A program made the position numbers and the translations under genes. Of a DNA stretch of 64,000 nt, positions 18,523 through 29,398 are shown piece after piece. Origin of the DNA: Variovorax sp. CAN15 (lineage in GTDB: Bacteria > Pseudomonadota > Gammaproteobacteria > Burkholderiales > Burkholderiaceae_C); assembly GCF_030462475.1 (NCBI RefSeq), contig NZ_JASMRZ010000002.1, positions 378 to 64,377 of the forward strand. The letters are read 5' to 3'. The number at the start of each line of letters is the position of its first letter. The first letter of the stretch is position 1. A model generated the notes under the pieces. That model ran no database searches and was not told the origin of the DNA. It was given only the letters and a program-made list of their open reading frames with translations.

Positions 18523-19602
18523 TCAATGCGCCAGGACTGAAAGCGCGTTCAATGGCAGCTGGATGTGCACCATGCTGCTGGGCACCAGCGGCTCGTCGCC
18601 GCCGCTGCGGGCGTCGGCGGGCAGCTCGGCTTCGATCTCGATGCCCAGCGGCTCGCAGGCCAGCCGGGCGGAGGTGCGGTTGCCGAAGAACTCGGTGTCG
18701 AGCAGGCGCGCAACGAAGCTGTTGGCGCCGAGCTCGGTGCCGAAGCGCTTCACCACCACGTGCTCGGGGCGGATGCCCACCGTGGCCTGCGAGCCGATGC
18801 TGAGGTTGCCGGGCGCGCACAGCAGCTCGCTGTCGCGCACGCGCACCTTGCCGTCGGCCAGCACGGTGGCGGGCAGCATGTTCATGCGGCCCACGAAGCC
18901 GGCCACGAAGCGGGTGCGCGGCTGGCGATAGAGCTCGTCGGGCGTGCCGGCCTGCTCGATGCGGCCGTCGTGCATGAGCACCACGCGGTCGGCCATCGAG
19001 AGGGCTTCTTCCTGGTCGTGCGTGACCATGATGGTGACGATGCCCAGGCGCTTCTGCAGCGCGCGGATTTCGCTGCGCAGCGTGGCGCGCACCTGCGCGT
19101 CGAGCGCGGAGAGCGGCTCGTCCAGCAGCAGCAGGCGCGGGTTGGGCGCCAGCGCGCGCGCCAGGGCGATGCGCTGCTGCTGGCCGCCCGAGAGCTGCAC
19201 CGGGTACTTGTCGGCATGTGCGGCCAGCCCGACCAGGTCGAGCATCTCGCGCGAGCGCTTGGCCATCTCGCGGGCCAGCGCGCCCGTGGGATGCAGGCCG
19301 TAGGCGATGTTCTGCGCGGCCGTCAGGTTGGGAAACAGCGCGTACGACTGGAACACCACGCCGAAACCGCGCGCCGCGGGCGGCAGGCCCGCGATGTCCT
19401 GGCCGCCGAGCAGTATCTGGCCGCTGTCGGCACGCTCGATGCCGCAGACGATGCGCAGCAGCGTGGTCTTGCCGCAGCCCGAAGGGCCGAGCAGGCACAC
19501 GAACTCGCCGGGCTCGATGTCGAGATCGATGCCGTCGAGCACGCGTGTGGCGCCAAAGGACTTGCCGATGCCGCGAAGGGAAAGAAAGCTGCTGCTCGTC
19601 AT
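18523..19602 (-). CDS. Putative 2-aminoethylphosphonate ABC transporter ATP-binding protein
   Basis: Walker A GPSGCGKTT, signature LSGGQQQRIALARAL, Walker B LLLLDEPLSALD, C-terminal TOBE-like region. Confidence 0.85.
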   Translation of the reverse strand: MTSSSFLSLRGIGKSFGATRVLDGIDLDIEPGEFVCLLGPSGCGKTTLLRIVCGIERADSGQILLGGQDIAGLPPAARGFGVVFQSYALFPNLTAAQNIAYGLHPTGALAREMAKRSREMLDLVGLAAHADKYPVQLSGGQQQRIALARALAPNPRLLLLDEPLSALDAQVRATLRSEIRALQKRLGIVTIMVTHDQEEALSMADRVVLMHDGRIEQAGTPDELYRQPRTRFVAGFVGRMNMLPATVLADGKVRVRDSELLCAPGNLSIGSQATVGIRPEHVVVKRFGTELGANSFVARLLDTEFFGNRTSARLACEPLGIEIEAELPADARSGGDEPLVPSSMVHIQLPLNALSVLAH

Positions 19603-19633
19603 GACCGGGTACTGCTTGGCTTCAACGACAGGA

Positions 19634-20668
19634 TCAAAGCGGCTTCTTTTCCGACTTCGATTCGTAGCGCTTCGACCATTCCGTCAGGATGCGCTCGCGG
19701 TTGGCGGCAGCCCAGCTGAAGTCGTTCTTGGCCAGCAGCTTCTCGACGTCGCCCGGCACGAATTCGAGCTTCTCCTGGATGCCCGGCAGCGCGAGCACGG
19801 CGAAGTTCTTGGCGTACAGCTCGTTGGCCTGCTTCGTCACGGCCCAGTCGGCCAGCGCCTTGGCGGCTTCCTGCTTCTTGCTGGTCTTCATGATGCCGGT
19901 GGCTTCCATGTCCCAGCCCAGGCCTTCCTTGGGCAGCACGATGTCGATGGGAGCGCCGTCGCGCTTGGTCTTGTTGGCGCGGTATTCGAAGGACATGCCC
20001 AGCGCGAACTCGCCGGCGCCGGCCTGGCGGCAGGGCTTGCTGCCCGACTGGCTGTAGATGCCGATGTTCTGGTGCAGCGCGTCCATGTACTTCCACGCCT
20101 TCTCCTCACCCATCATCTGGATCCAGCCCGACACCATCAGGTAGCCCGTGCCCGAGGCGGCCGGGTTGGGCATGGTGATCTGGCCCTTGTAGACGGGGTT
20201 GGTCAGGTCGGCCCAGCTGGTGGGCTTGGGCAGGTTCTTCTTCTGGGCTTCGGCGGTGTTGAAGCAGATGGCCGAGGACCACACGTCCATGCCGACCCAC
20301 TTGGGCGGGTTGGCCGGGTCACGCATGTTGGCCTTGATGGCGTCCAGGCCCTTCGGCGCGTAGGGCTGGAGCATGCCTTCCTTGTCGAGCAGCATCAGCG
20401 AGGTGGCGGCCAGGCCCCACACCACGTCGGCCTGCGGGTTGGCCTTTTCGGCCAGCAGCTTGGCGGTGACGATGCCGGTGGAGTCGCGCACGAACTTCAG
20501 CTCGATGCTCGGGTTCTCCTTCTCGAAGGCGGCCTTGTAGGCCTGCACCTGGTCGGCTTCGAGCGCGGTGTAGACCAGCAGCTCGGTGCGGCCCTGGGCC
20601 GATGCGGCGAAGGCCAGCGAGAGCAGGGCGGCGGGCACGGCGGCCCAGCGGATGGAACGATGCAGCAT
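19634..20668 (-). CDS. Putative 2-aminoethylphosphonate ABC transporter substrate-binding protein
   Basis: Signal peptide MLHRSIRWAAVPAALLSLAFAASAQG; iron/AEP-type SBP (ELLVYTALEADQVQAYKAAFEKENPSIELKFVRDSTG). Confidence 0.8.
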   Translation of the reverse strand: MLHRSIRWAAVPAALLSLAFAASAQGRTELLVYTALEADQVQAYKAAFEKENPSIELKFVRDSTGIVTAKLLAEKANPQADVVWGLAATSLMLLDKEGMLQPYAPKGLDAIKANMRDPANPPKWVGMDVWSSAICFNTAEAQKKNLPKPTSWADLTNPVYKGQITMPNPAASGTGYLMVSGWIQMMGEEKAWKYMDALHQNIGIYSQSGSKPCRQAGAGEFALGMSFEYRANKTKRDGAPIDIVLPKEGLGWDMEATGIMKTSKKQEAAKALADWAVTKQANELYAKNFAVLALPGIQEKLEFVPGDVEKLLAKNDFSWAAANRERILTEWSKRYESKSEKKPL

Positions 20669-20976
20669 GGGGGGTTCCTTGGGAGAGAGAAAGGATCGAG
20701 GAAGTGGATGGAAGAAGGGACGCCGCGCGGAACCGCGAAGGGGGCAAGCGAAAGTACGCAGATTCCACTGGGCGACGAATGGGGGCGATGCTGGCAGCGG
20801 CATGTGACAGAGATTTGTCAGATGCCTCAAAAAAACCCAAACACCCAAAATCGCGCTGAAAATCGGCAGCCCGGAACCGCCGTTCGACGCTTTCGTCATC
20901 GACCTGTCACCGCATCGCGACAGACTCGCGGACTTATTGCCCTTTGCTTTCTCGTCGCGCGCCGCGCCCCACTTCC

Positions 20977-21537
20977 ATGACACTCGACCTCGCCGAGATC
21001 GCCCGCCTGTTCGCCGAACGCGGCGCAATCGCGTACGCGGGCGAGCCCGTGTCGCAGCTGGAACATGCGCTGCAATGCGCCTGGCTCGCCGAGCAGGCCG
21101 GCGCGAGCGATTCGCTGGTCACGGCCGCGCTGCTGCATGACCTGGGCCACCTGCTGATCGCCGAGCACCAGACGCTTTCGCACTCTCCTACCCAGCTGGG
21201 CATCGACGACCGGCACCAGTACATCGCCCTGCCCTTGCTGCGCGGCGCCTTCGACGCCGAAGTGCGCGAGCCGATCCGGCTGCATGTGGACGCCAAGCGC
21301 TACCTGTGTGCCACGCAGCCCGACTATTTCTCCAGGCTTTCTCCCGATTCCGTGCGCAGCCTCGCCCTGCAGGGCGGCGTGATGGACGCCGAAGCCGCCG
21401 AGCGCTTCGCCACCCACCAGTGGGCCGGCGACGCGGTGCGGCTGCGGCAATGGGACGAGGAAGCGAAGGTCAAGGGCCTGCAGACACCGCCGCTCGCCCA
21501 CTTCCTGGCGACAGCCGCGCGAGTGCTGTTGCGCTGA
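20977..21537 (+). CDS. HD-domain phosphonate-degradation protein (PhnZ-like)
   Basis: QLEHALQCAWLAEQAGASDSLVTAALLHDLGHLL (HD metal motif) and HQYIALPLLRGAF; divergent from the phosphonate ABC genes. Confidence 0.75.
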   Translation: MTLDLAEIARLFAERGAIAYAGEPVSQLEHALQCAWLAEQAGASDSLVTAALLHDLGHLLIAEHQTLSHSPTQLGIDDRHQYIALPLLRGAFDAEVREPIRLHVDAKRYLCATQPDYFSRLSPDSVRSLALQGGVMDAEAAERFATHQWAGDAVRLRQWDEEAKVKGLQTPPLAHFLATAARVLLR

Positions 21538-21645
21538 CGGGCCCTTTTCGAGGGCCGGAGCCGGTTTCAGGCCGGTTTAAGAAACATTTGTCTACGATGG
21601 TCTCCTCACTATGACCGGCGCGCGAGCGCCTGCGAGGAAACCCGA

Positions 21646-23436
21646 ATGTCTCTAACAGTCACAGCTCGCGCTGGCTCGTTCATCCAGGTTCTGCGCCGCG
21701 TCTTCAGGCTCGCGGCGCCTTATTTCAAGTCGGAGGAGAAGTGGCGAGCCCGCGCGATGCTGATTGCGATCGTCGCCCTCAATCTCTTCTATGTGTATGT
21801 GGCGGTGCTCGGCAACCAGTGGTACGGGCGCTTCTACGACGCGCTGCAGAACAAGGACGTGGTGGCCTTCTGGCGCGAGGTGCGGGTGTTCGGCTGGATC
21901 GCCTTCTTCAACATCGCGGTGCAGGTGCTCAAGTTCTACATCACTCAGCTGCTGCAGTTGCGCTGGCGTACGTGGATGACGCGCAGCTACATGTCGCGCT
22001 GGATGGCGGACCGCACCTTCTACCACCTGGAACTCGCGCGCTACACGAACAAGAACGGCGCCGCGCCCGACAACCCCGACCAGCGCATCCAGGAAGACAT
22101 GCAGCTCTTCACCAGCGCCACGATGACGCTGTCGATGGGCCTGCTGAACGCGGTCGTCACGCTGATGAGCTTCATCGGGCTGCTCTGGACGCTGTCGGGC
22201 AACTTCTCGTTCACCGCGGGCGGCACGACCTACCAGATCGTCGGCGCGATGGTCTGGCTGGCGCTCGGGTATTCCATCGTGGGCACCGTCGTCACGCATT
22301 TCATCGGCCGTCCGCTGATCGGGCTGAACTTCAGGCAGCAGCGTTTCGAAGCCGATTTCCGGCACCACCTCGTGCGGGTGCGCGAGTACAGCGAGGCCAT
22401 CGCGCTGGACCATGGCGAGAAGGTCGAGCGCGGCCAGCTCGACCTGCGCTTCGGCGACGTGCTGCGCAACTACCTGCTGCTGATCAAGCAGCAGAAGAAC
22501 CTCGTCACCTTCACCTCGTTCTTCGGGCAGGCGGCGGTGATCTTTCCGTTCATCGTCGCGGCGCAGCAGTACTTCGGCGGTGCATTCCAGCTCGGGCACC
22601 TGATGCAGATCGGCTCCGCATTCGGCAAGGTACAGGAGTCGCTCAGCTGGTTCGTCGACAACTACAACGGCGTGGCCGAGTGGCGCGCCACCACCGAGCG
22701 CCTGACCAGCTTCGACGACGGCATGGTTGCCCACGCCGCCCGCAGCGACGCCCTGGAGCGCGCGCCGTCGGAGAACCTGCACACCGACGACCTCGCCGTC
22801 GCCCTCCCCAACGGCACCCCGCTGCTCGCAGGCGCCGCGCTCTCAGTGAAGCCCGGCGACAGCGTCCTGATCCAGGGCCCCTCGGGCAGCGGCAAGTCGA
22901 CCCTCTTCCGCTCCTTCGCCGGCATCTGGCCCTTCTCCAAGGGCATGCTGCAGGTGCCGGAGAACGTCGCGTTCATGCCGCAGCGCCCCTACGTGCCCGA
23001 CGGCAAGCTGCGCGACGCGCTGACCTATCCCAACCCGGCCGCGAACTTCAGCGACGACCAGCTGCGCCAGGCGCTGGACGACGCCCTGCTGCCTGACCTG
23101 GTGAACCGCCTCGACGACAGCGACGCCTGGAGCCAGAAGCTCTCGGGCGGCGAACAGCAGCGGCTGGCCATCGCCCGGGTGCTGCTGAAGAAACCCGCGT
23201 GGCTCTTCGCCGACGAGGTCACGAGCGCGCTCGACGCGCATGCCGAGAGCGTGCTCTACAAGCGCCTCGCGGACACGGTGAAGGCGGCGGGCGGCGCGAT
23301 GGTGTCGATCGCGCACCGCGCGGCGGTGGGCGATTTCCACAACCAGCGCTGGACGCTGGTGCCGCAGGAAGAAGGAAAGGAAGGCGGCGCGCGCTACCGC
23401 CTGAACACCTCGGCAGTTCAGCCCGCCGCGGCGTAG
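21646..23436 (+). CDS. ABC transporter fused permease/ATPase, SbmA/BacA/YddA-like
   Basis: N-terminal SbmA/BacA-like TM region ([24 protein letters not shown]), Walker [26 protein letters not shown]. Confidence 0.85.
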   Translation: MSLTVTARAGSFIQVLRRVFRLAAPYFKSEEKWRARAMLIAIVALNLFYVYVAVLGNQWYGRFYDALQNKDVVAFWREVRVFGWIAFFNIAVQVLKFYITQLLQLRWRTWMTRSYMSRWMADRTFYHLELARYTNKNGAAPDNPDQRIQEDMQLFTSATMTLSMGLLNAVVTLMSFIGLLWTLSGNFSFTAGGTTYQIVGAMVWLALGYSIVGTVVTHFIGRPLIGLNFRQQRFEADFRHHLVRVREYSEAIALDHGEKVERGQLDLRFGDVLRNYLLLIKQQKNLVTFTSFFGQAAVIFPFIVAAQQYFGGAFQLGHLMQIGSAFGKVQESLSWFVDNYNGVAEWRATTERLTSFDDGMVAHAARSDALERAPSENLHTDDLAVALPNGTPLLAGAALSVKPGDSVLIQGPSGSGKSTLFRSFAGIWPFSKGMLQVPENVAFMPQRPYVPDGKLRDALTYPNPAANFSDDQLRQALDDALLPDLVNRLDDSDAWSQKLSGGEQQRLAIARVLLKKPAWLFADEVTSALDAHAESVLYKRLADTVKAAGGAMVSIAHRAAVGDFHNQRWTLVPQEEGKEGGARYRLNTSAVQPAAA

Positions 23437-24122
23437 CGCTCCCAGCCCTTCCTGCGCAGATCGCAGGCGGGGCATTCGCCGCAGCCGTAGCCCCAGTCCT
23501 GGCGGTGCTCGCGGTCTCCGAGGTAGCAGGTGTGCGTCTCCTCGACGATCAGGTCGACCAGCGGCCTGCCGCCCAGGCGGTGCGCCAGCTGCCAGGTCTC
23601 GGCCTTGTCGATCCACATGAGCGGCGTCTCGATGACGAGGCGGCGCTCCAGCCCGAGCGACAGCGCGAGCTGCATCGCCTTCATGGTGTCGTCGCGGCAG
23701 TCGGGGTAGCCCGAGAAGTCGGTTTCGCAGACGCCGGTGACGATCACCTGCAGCCCGCGCCTGTAGGCCAGCGCGCCCGCGAGCGTGAGAAACAGCAGGT
23801 TGCGTCCCGGCACGAAGGTGTTGGGCAGGCCGTCGGCCTGCATGGCGAAGGCGACCTCTTCCGTGAGAGAGGAGCCGCCCAGCTGCGCCAGCGCGGCGAG
23901 CGTGAGCACGTGGTCTTCACCCAGGCGAGGCGCCCAGTCGGGAAAGCGCTCGCGCATCTTCGCGAGGATGGTGCCGCGCACGTCGAGCTCGACGCGGTGG
24001 CGCTGCCCATAGTCGAAGCCCAGGGTTTCGACGCGCTGGTACTTCGAGAGCGCATCGGCGAGGCAGGTAGTCGAGTCCTGGCCGCCGGAGAACAGAACGA
24101 GGGCGGTGGTGTGCAGGGGCAT
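23418..24122 (-). CDS. queC: 7-cyano-7-deazaguanine synthase QueC
   Basis: [20 protein letters not shown]-loop, GFDYGQRH, C-terminal zinc site [14 protein letters not shown]. Confidence 0.92.
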   Translation of the reverse strand: MPLHTTALVLFSGGQDSTTCLADALSKYQRVETLGFDYGQRHRVELDVRGTILAKMRERFPDWAPRLGEDHVLTLAALAQLGGSSLTEEVAFAMQADGLPNTFVPGRNLLFLTLAGALAYRRGLQVIVTGVCETDFSGYPDCRDDTMKAMQLALSLGLERRLVIETPLMWIDKAETWQLAHRLGGRPLVDLIVEETHTCYLGDREHRQDWGYGCGECPACDLRRKGWERYAAAG

Positions 24123-24207
24123 ATCCGTGGGCGGCGGTGCATGCCGCAGCAATCCAAAGGGGCGATTTTCGCAGGCTCCTGCGGACGCCCACTCTTGGCG
24201 CTCGAAT

Positions 24208-24681
24208 CTAGAGGAAGCGCTCCAGCAGCTTGCGCGACGCCCGGTCCAGCGTTTTCACGTCAGGAATGCGGAACTGCACGCCGTGCGCGCTTGCGATCAG
24301 CAGCGCGCCACCTTCGAGCCGGCGGATGTCCTCCTCGGCCTTGAGCACGAAGCTGGTTTCACCCCGGTCGGAGCTGATGGTCCAGGTGCTGGGCACGCCG
24401 AAGCTGGATACGCCGTGCAGCTTCAGCAGCGTGGGCGCGAAGTCGCGCACCGCCAAATCTTCTTCGAGCAGCGTGCGGGTCTGCGCCGGAAGCTGCTCCA
24501 CGCTGTCGATCCAGACCAGCTCCCGCCCCTCGCTGCCGACCAGCGAGATGCCGTGGCCGGGCGCGCTCAGCGGAAAGGCCCGCACCGGCACGATGCCCAC
24601 GTGGCGCTCGCCCTGGGCGTCGATCAATACGAGGCGGCCGAAGGGGTCGCGTTCCAGTTGGAAGGGGTTGCTGCTTGTCAT
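24208..24681 (-). CDS. DUF1854-like cyanophycin-associated protein
   Basis: 157 aa [35 protein letters not shown]...; start overlaps the ABC exporter stop (ATGA), next to cphA genes. Confidence 0.7.
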   Translation of the reverse strand: MTSSNPFQLERDPFGRLVLIDAQGERHVGIVPVRAFPLSAPGHGISLVGSEGRELVWIDSVEQLPAQTRTLLEEDLAVRDFAPTLLKLHGVSSFGVPSTWTISSDRGETSFVLKAEEDIRRLEGGALLIASAHGVQFRIPDVKTLDRASRKLLERFL

Positions 24682-26981
24682 GCGTCACCTGCCGGATGGG
24701 CCGCGTGGGTGATGGCGACCGGCGCCTGCGCGCTGGCGCGCTCGTCGGCGGCCCCTTCGCTCACATCGTCGTCGGCCTGGCGCAGCTGCGCCTGGTAGAG
24801 CCGCCAGTAGGCGCCCTGCTTCGCCATCAGGGCGTCGTGCGGGCCGACTTCGACGACCTCGCCGCGGTCCATGACCACGAGCCGGTCGGCCTTGCGCAGC
24901 GTCGACAGGCGGTGCGCGATGGCGATGGTGGTGCGGCCCTGCACGAGGTTGTCGAGCGCTTTCTGGATTTCCTTCTCGGTCTCGGTGTCCACGGCCGAGG
25001 TCGCCTCGTCGAGGATCAGGATGCGCGGGTCGATGAGCAGCGCGCGCGCGATGCTGATGCGCTGGCGCTCGCCGCCCGACAGGCCCTGCCCGCGCTCGCC
25101 CACCAGCGAGTCGTAGCCATGCGGCAGGCGCAGGATGAAGTCGTGCGCATGCGCGGCGCGCGCGGCGGCCACGATTTCCTCGCGCGTGGCGTCGGGCTTG
25201 CCGTAGGCGATGTTCTGCGCGATGGTGCCGAAGAACAGGAACGGCTCCTGCAGCACCAGCCCCACGTGGCGGCGGTAGTCGGCCACGGCGAAGCGGCGGA
25301 TGTCGGTGCCGTCGACCTTGATGGCGCCGTCGGTCACGTCGTAGAAACGGCAGATCAGGTTGACCAGCGTGCTCTTGCCCGAGCCGCTGTGGCCCACGAG
25401 GCCGATCATCTCGCCGGGCTCGATGGTCAGGTCGAGGTCGTGGATGACGGCGCGCGAGCCGTAGCGGAAGCCCAGCCCGTTCATGTCGATGCGCCCCTGC
25501 ACCCGCTCCACCTTCACCGGGTTGGCCGGTTCGGGCACGTTGCTCACGTGGTCGAGGATGTCGAAGATGCGCTTGGCGCCCGCCGCGGCCTTCTGCGTGA
25601 CCGAGACGATGCGGCTCATGGAGTCGAGCCGGGTGTAGAAGCGGCCGATGTAGGCGATGAACGCCGTGAGCACACCCACCGTGATGCTGCCGCGCGAGAC
25701 CTGCCAGATGCCGAAGGCCCAGACCACGAGCAGGCCGATTTCGGTGAGCAGCGACACGGTCGGCGTGAACAGCGACCAGGTGCGATTGAGCTTGTCGTTG
25801 ACCTGCAGGTTGTAGGCGTTTGCCACGCGGAAGCGCTCGGCCTCGCGGCGCTCCTGCGCGAAGGCCTTCACCACGCGGATGCCGGGGATGGTGTCGGCCA
25901 GCACATTGGTCACTTCGGACCAGACGCGGTCGATCTTCTCGAAGCCGGTGCGCAGGCGGTCGCGCACGACGTGGATCATCCAGGCGATGAAGGGCAGCGG
26001 CACCAGCGTGACCACGGCCAGCAGCGGGTTGATGGAGATAAGGATGACCGCGGTCATCACGATCATCAGCACGTCGTTGGCGAAATCGAGCGCGTGCAGC
26101 GACAGGAAGACGTTGATGCGGTCGGTTTCGGAGCCGATGCGCGCCATCAGGTCGCCGGTGCGCTTGCCGCCGAAGTAGTCCAGCGGCAGGGTCAGCAGGT
26201 GCTCGTAGGTGGTGGTGCGCAGGTCGGCGCCGATGCGCTCGGACACCAGCGCCAGCAGGTAGGTGCGCGCCCAGCCCAGCCCCCAGCCGACCAGCGCCGC
26301 GATCAGCAGGCCGCCCAGGTACAGGCCCACGCGCATGGTGTCGATCTTCTGCCCGTTCTGGAACGGGATCAGGATGTCGTCCATCAGCGGGATGGTCAGG
26401 TACGGCGGAACCAGCGTGGCGGCGGTGGAAATCAGGGTCAGCAGAAACCCTGCGATCAGCTGCTTGCGGTAGGGCTTGGCGAAGCGGCCGAGGCGCAGCA
26501 GCACCCAGGTGGAGGGCGGGGTCTGGAGTTCGGTGTCGGCCGAATCCTCGCCGTCGGCGGTCTCGACGGCTTCGGGTGTCTCCCTGGCGACACCGCCCGC
26601 CATGCGCTGGCCGAACAGCTTCATCAGCCGCAGCGCCGCGACCTGTCCGGCCAGGGTATAGCGCCAGCGGCCCAGCCGGCCCGAGGCGCCCACGAGGTCG
26701 AGGGTGCCGATGCCGGCGTGGTCGGAAACGCGCAGCTCCAAGGCCTCGTCGGTTAGCGGCCACTCACGCCACTGCCCTTCGGACCGGGCGTTCGGGTCGA
26801 CGGCAATCAGCCTCCGGTCAGTCAAGGCGACTAATGCGGAGGCGAAGCGAAGTTGGTCGTCGAGGTCAACCGTCAGTGTTACCAGAACGTTTTCCGCGAC
26901 TGCGAGGCGGTTTTTCAGTGCTTGTGCTGATGCCGCTTCTGTTTCGCCCTCCCGGGTGCCGACTGGATCGTGATGTTGCAT
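24678..26981 (-). CDS. ABC exporter (fused TM + ATPase) associated with the cyanophycin locus
   Basis: 767 aa from [14 protein letters not shown]; about 180-aa unusual N-terminal domain, then ABC-type TM domain, [25 protein letters not shown]. Confidence 0.85.
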   Translation of the reverse strand: MQHHDPVGTREGETEAASAQALKNRLAVAENVLVTLTVDLDDQLRFASALVALTDRRLIAVDPNARSEGQWREWPLTDEALELRVSDHAGIGTLDLVGASGRLGRWRYTLAGQVAALRLMKLFGQRMAGGVARETPEAVETADGEDSADTELQTPPSTWVLLRLGRFAKPYRKQLIAGFLLTLISTAATLVPPYLTIPLMDDILIPFQNGQKIDTMRVGLYLGGLLIAALVGWGLGWARTYLLALVSERIGADLRTTTYEHLLTLPLDYFGGKRTGDLMARIGSETDRINVFLSLHALDFANDVLMIVMTAVILISINPLLAVVTLVPLPFIAWMIHVVRDRLRTGFEKIDRVWSEVTNVLADTIPGIRVVKAFAQERREAERFRVANAYNLQVNDKLNRTWSLFTPTVSLLTEIGLLVVWAFGIWQVSRGSITVGVLTAFIAYIGRFYTRLDSMSRIVSVTQKAAAGAKRIFDILDHVSNVPEPANPVKVERVQGRIDMNGLGFRYGSRAVIHDLDLTIEPGEMIGLVGHSGSGKSTLVNLICRFYDVTDGAIKVDGTDIRRFAVADYRRHVGLVLQEPFLFFGTIAQNIAYGKPDATREEIVAAARAAHAHDFILRLPHGYDSLVGERGQGLSGGERQRISIARALLIDPRILILDEATSAVDTETEKEIQKALDNLVQGRTTIAIAHRLSTLRKADRLVVMDRGEVVEVGPHDALMAKQGAYWRLYQAQLRQADDDVSEGAADERASAQAPVAITHAAHPAGDA

Positions 26982-27120
26982 TGTGTTTCTTTGACTCTTG
27001 CCCGTCGCGGGCCTCTTGGACCGCGTCATGGCGCCCCAGGTCGGGCGCCGATTCTGACCGATAGCCATGGGCGCGCTTGAAGGCGCCGTGGTGCTCGGCC
27101 AAAGCACATCGAACGTTTGC

Positions 27121-29358
27121 ATGACCCGTTTCGACGACATCCGACTGCTGCGCATCAATTATTTGCGCGGCCCCAACCTCTGGACCTACCGTCCCGTGCT
27201 CGAGGTCTGGCTCGACCTGGGCCAGCTCGAGGACTTCCCCTCCAACAAGATCGACGGCTTCACCGACCGCCTGACCACCCTGCTGCCGGCGCTCATCGAG
27301 CACCACTGCGGCGTCGGCGAGCGCGGCGGCTTCATCCAGCGCCTGACCGAAGGCACCTGGTCGGGCCACGTGCTGGAGCACGTCGTCATCGAACTGCTGA
27401 ACCTGGCGGGCATGCCGACCGGCTTCGGGCAGACCCGCAGCACCTCGGAGCACGGCGTCTACCGCATGGTGTTCCGCGCGCGTGACGAGCAGGTCGCCCG
27501 GGTGGCGCTGGCCGAGGGCCACCGCCTGCTGATGGCGGCGATCAACAACGACCCGTTCACCGCCGCCGACGTGCAGAAGGCCGTCGACGCGGTCAAGGCC
27601 AAGGTGGAAGACTGCTACCTCGGCCCCAGCACCGCCGCCATCGTGGCCGCCGCCACCGACCGCGGCATTCCCCACATGCGGCTGAACAGCGGCAACCTCG
27701 TGCAGCTGGGCTACGGCGCCAACCAGCAGCGCATCTGGACTGCCGAGACCGACTACACCAGCGCCATCGGCGAATCGATCGCCAGCGACAAGGAGCTGAC
27801 CAAGTCCCTGCTCGCGAGCTGCGGCGTGCCCGTGCCCGAAGGCCAGGTGGTCGCCAATGCCGAAGAGGCCTGGGAAGCCGCCGAGGACATCGGCCTGCCC
27901 GTGGTCGTGAAGCCGTCGGACGCCAACCACGGCCGCGGCGTCTCGCTCGAACTGACGACCCGCGAGGAAGTCCTGGCCGCCTTCGCGGTCGCCGAGCCCG
28001 AGGGCAGCGACGTGATGGTCGAGCGCTTCATCCGCGGCCACGAGCACCGCCTGCTGGTGGTGGGCGGCGAGGTGGTGGCGGCCGCGCGCGGCGAGATCAT
28101 CACCGTGACCGGCGACGGCCAGGCCAGCGTGCGCGAGCTCATCGACAAGCAGCTCAACAGCGACCCGCGCCGTGGTGCGGAAGAAGAATTCCCGCTCGAC
28201 GTGATCGTGATCGACACCGACGCCAAGCTCCAGCTCGAACTCAAGCGCCAGGACCTCGACGCCGATGCCGTACCGGCCGCCGGCCGCGTGGTCACGATCC
28301 AGCGCAACGGCAACATGGCCAACGACTGCACCGACCTGGTGCATCCAGAGGTGGCGCATGCCGCCGTGCTGGCCGCCCGCGTGGTGGGCCTGGACATCGC
28401 CGGCATCGACCTCGTGGCGCAGGATATTTCCCGGCCGCTCGGCCCGCAGGGCGGCGCGATCGTCGAAGTCAACGCCGGTCCCGGCCTGCTGATGCACCTG
28501 AAGCCGGCCGTCGGCTCGCCGCGCCCGGTGGGCCGCGCGATCTGCGACCACCTGTTCCCCAACGACGCGCCCGGGCGCATTCCCGTGGTCGGCGTGGCCG
28601 GCTCGCGCGACACCGCCGTGCTGGCGCGCCTGGTGGCCTGGCTCATCAACCTGGGTGGGCGCCACACCGGCCTGGCCTGCCGCGACGGGCTGTTCCTCGA
28701 ACGCCGCCGCGTCGACGCGCGCGACAGCGCCAACTGGGAAGCCGGCCACCGCCTGCTGGTGAACCGCGCCGTGCAGGCCGTGGTGATCGAGAACGGCGCC
28801 GAGACCATCCTGCGCGACGGCCTACCGTACGACCGCTGCGAAGTCGGCATCGTCACCGACCTCGAAGGCTGCGAAGCGCTGGCCGACTACGACATCACCG
28901 AGAGCGACCAGATGGTCAAGGTGCTGCGCACCCAGGTCGACGTGGTGCTGCCCGAGGGCACGGCGGTGCTGAACGCCGCCGACCCGCGTGTGACCGGCCT
29001 CGCGCCGCTGTGCGACGGCGCAGTCATCCTCTATTCGGCCGACGCGCAGGCGGCCGATCTCACCGCGCACCAGGCCGCTGGCGGCAAGGCGGTGCTGGTC
29101 CGCCAGGACCGCGTGGTGCTGGCCAACGGCAGCAGTGAATCCTTCCTGCCGGGCCTCGGCCGCCTGACCGTGTGGCGCGCCACCCATGCCGGCGTGAGCC
29201 TCGAAAGCCTGCTGGCCGCCGTGGCCGCGGCCTGGGCCATGGGCATTCCGCTGAACCTGATCGGTGCGGGCGTCGAAGCCTTCGAGGCCGACCTGCAAGC
29301 CGCGCTTGCCTCGCTGCAGCTCTCGCAGACCCAGCCTCTACAACCCCAATTCGCCTGA
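27121..29358 (+). CDS. CphA' - cyanophycin-synthetase-like protein with degenerate Mur-ligase P-loop
   Basis: MTRFDDIRLLRINYLRGPNLWTYRP; ATP-grasp VVVKPSDANHGRGV; position of the Mur-ligase P-loop reads GVAGSRDTAVLARLV instead of GTNGKTT. Confidence 0.85.
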   Translation: MTRFDDIRLLRINYLRGPNLWTYRPVLEVWLDLGQLEDFPSNKIDGFTDRLTTLLPALIEHHCGVGERGGFIQRLTEGTWSGHVLEHVVIELLNLAGMPTGFGQTRSTSEHGVYRMVFRARDEQVARVALAEGHRLLMAAINNDPFTAADVQKAVDAVKAKVEDCYLGPSTAAIVAAATDRGIPHMRLNSGNLVQLGYGANQQRIWTAETDYTSAIGESIASDKELTKSLLASCGVPVPEGQVVANAEEAWEAAEDIGLPVVVKPSDANHGRGVSLELTTREEVLAAFAVAEPEGSDVMVERFIRGHEHRLLVVGGEVVAAARGEIITVTGDGQASVRELIDKQLNSDPRRGAEEEFPLDVIVIDTDAKLQLELKRQDLDADAVPAAGRVVTIQRNGNMANDCTDLVHPEVAHAAVLAARVVGLDIAGIDLVAQDISRPLGPQGGAIVEVNAGPGLLMHLKPAVGSPRPVGRAICDHLFPNDAPGRIPVVGVAGSRDTAVLARLVAWLINLGGRHTGLACRDGLFLERRRVDARDSANWEAGHRLLVNRAVQAVVIENGAETILRDGLPYDRCEVGIVTDLEGCEALADYDITESDQMVKVLRTQVDVVLPEGTAVLNAADPRVTGLAPLCDGAVILYSADAQAADLTAHQAAGGKAVLVRQDRVVLANGSSESFLPGLGRLTVWRATHAGVSLESLLAAVAAAWAMGIPLNLIGAGVEAFEADLQAALASLQLSQTQPLQPQFA

Positions 29359-29398
29359 GGCTTCGCCTCGCCAGATAGACAGCAGCTCTCGCAGCCCC

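Noticed and set aside
16805-19498. Apparent 897-aa fusion of permease with upstream sequence
   Set aside because: The N-terminal part is a frame-shifted reading of the ATPase gene; the permease starts at 18520.
24675-26756. 693-aa plus-strand ORF opposite the cyanophycin-locus ABC exporter
   Set aside because: Shadow ORF; opposite strand has canonical ABC motifs.
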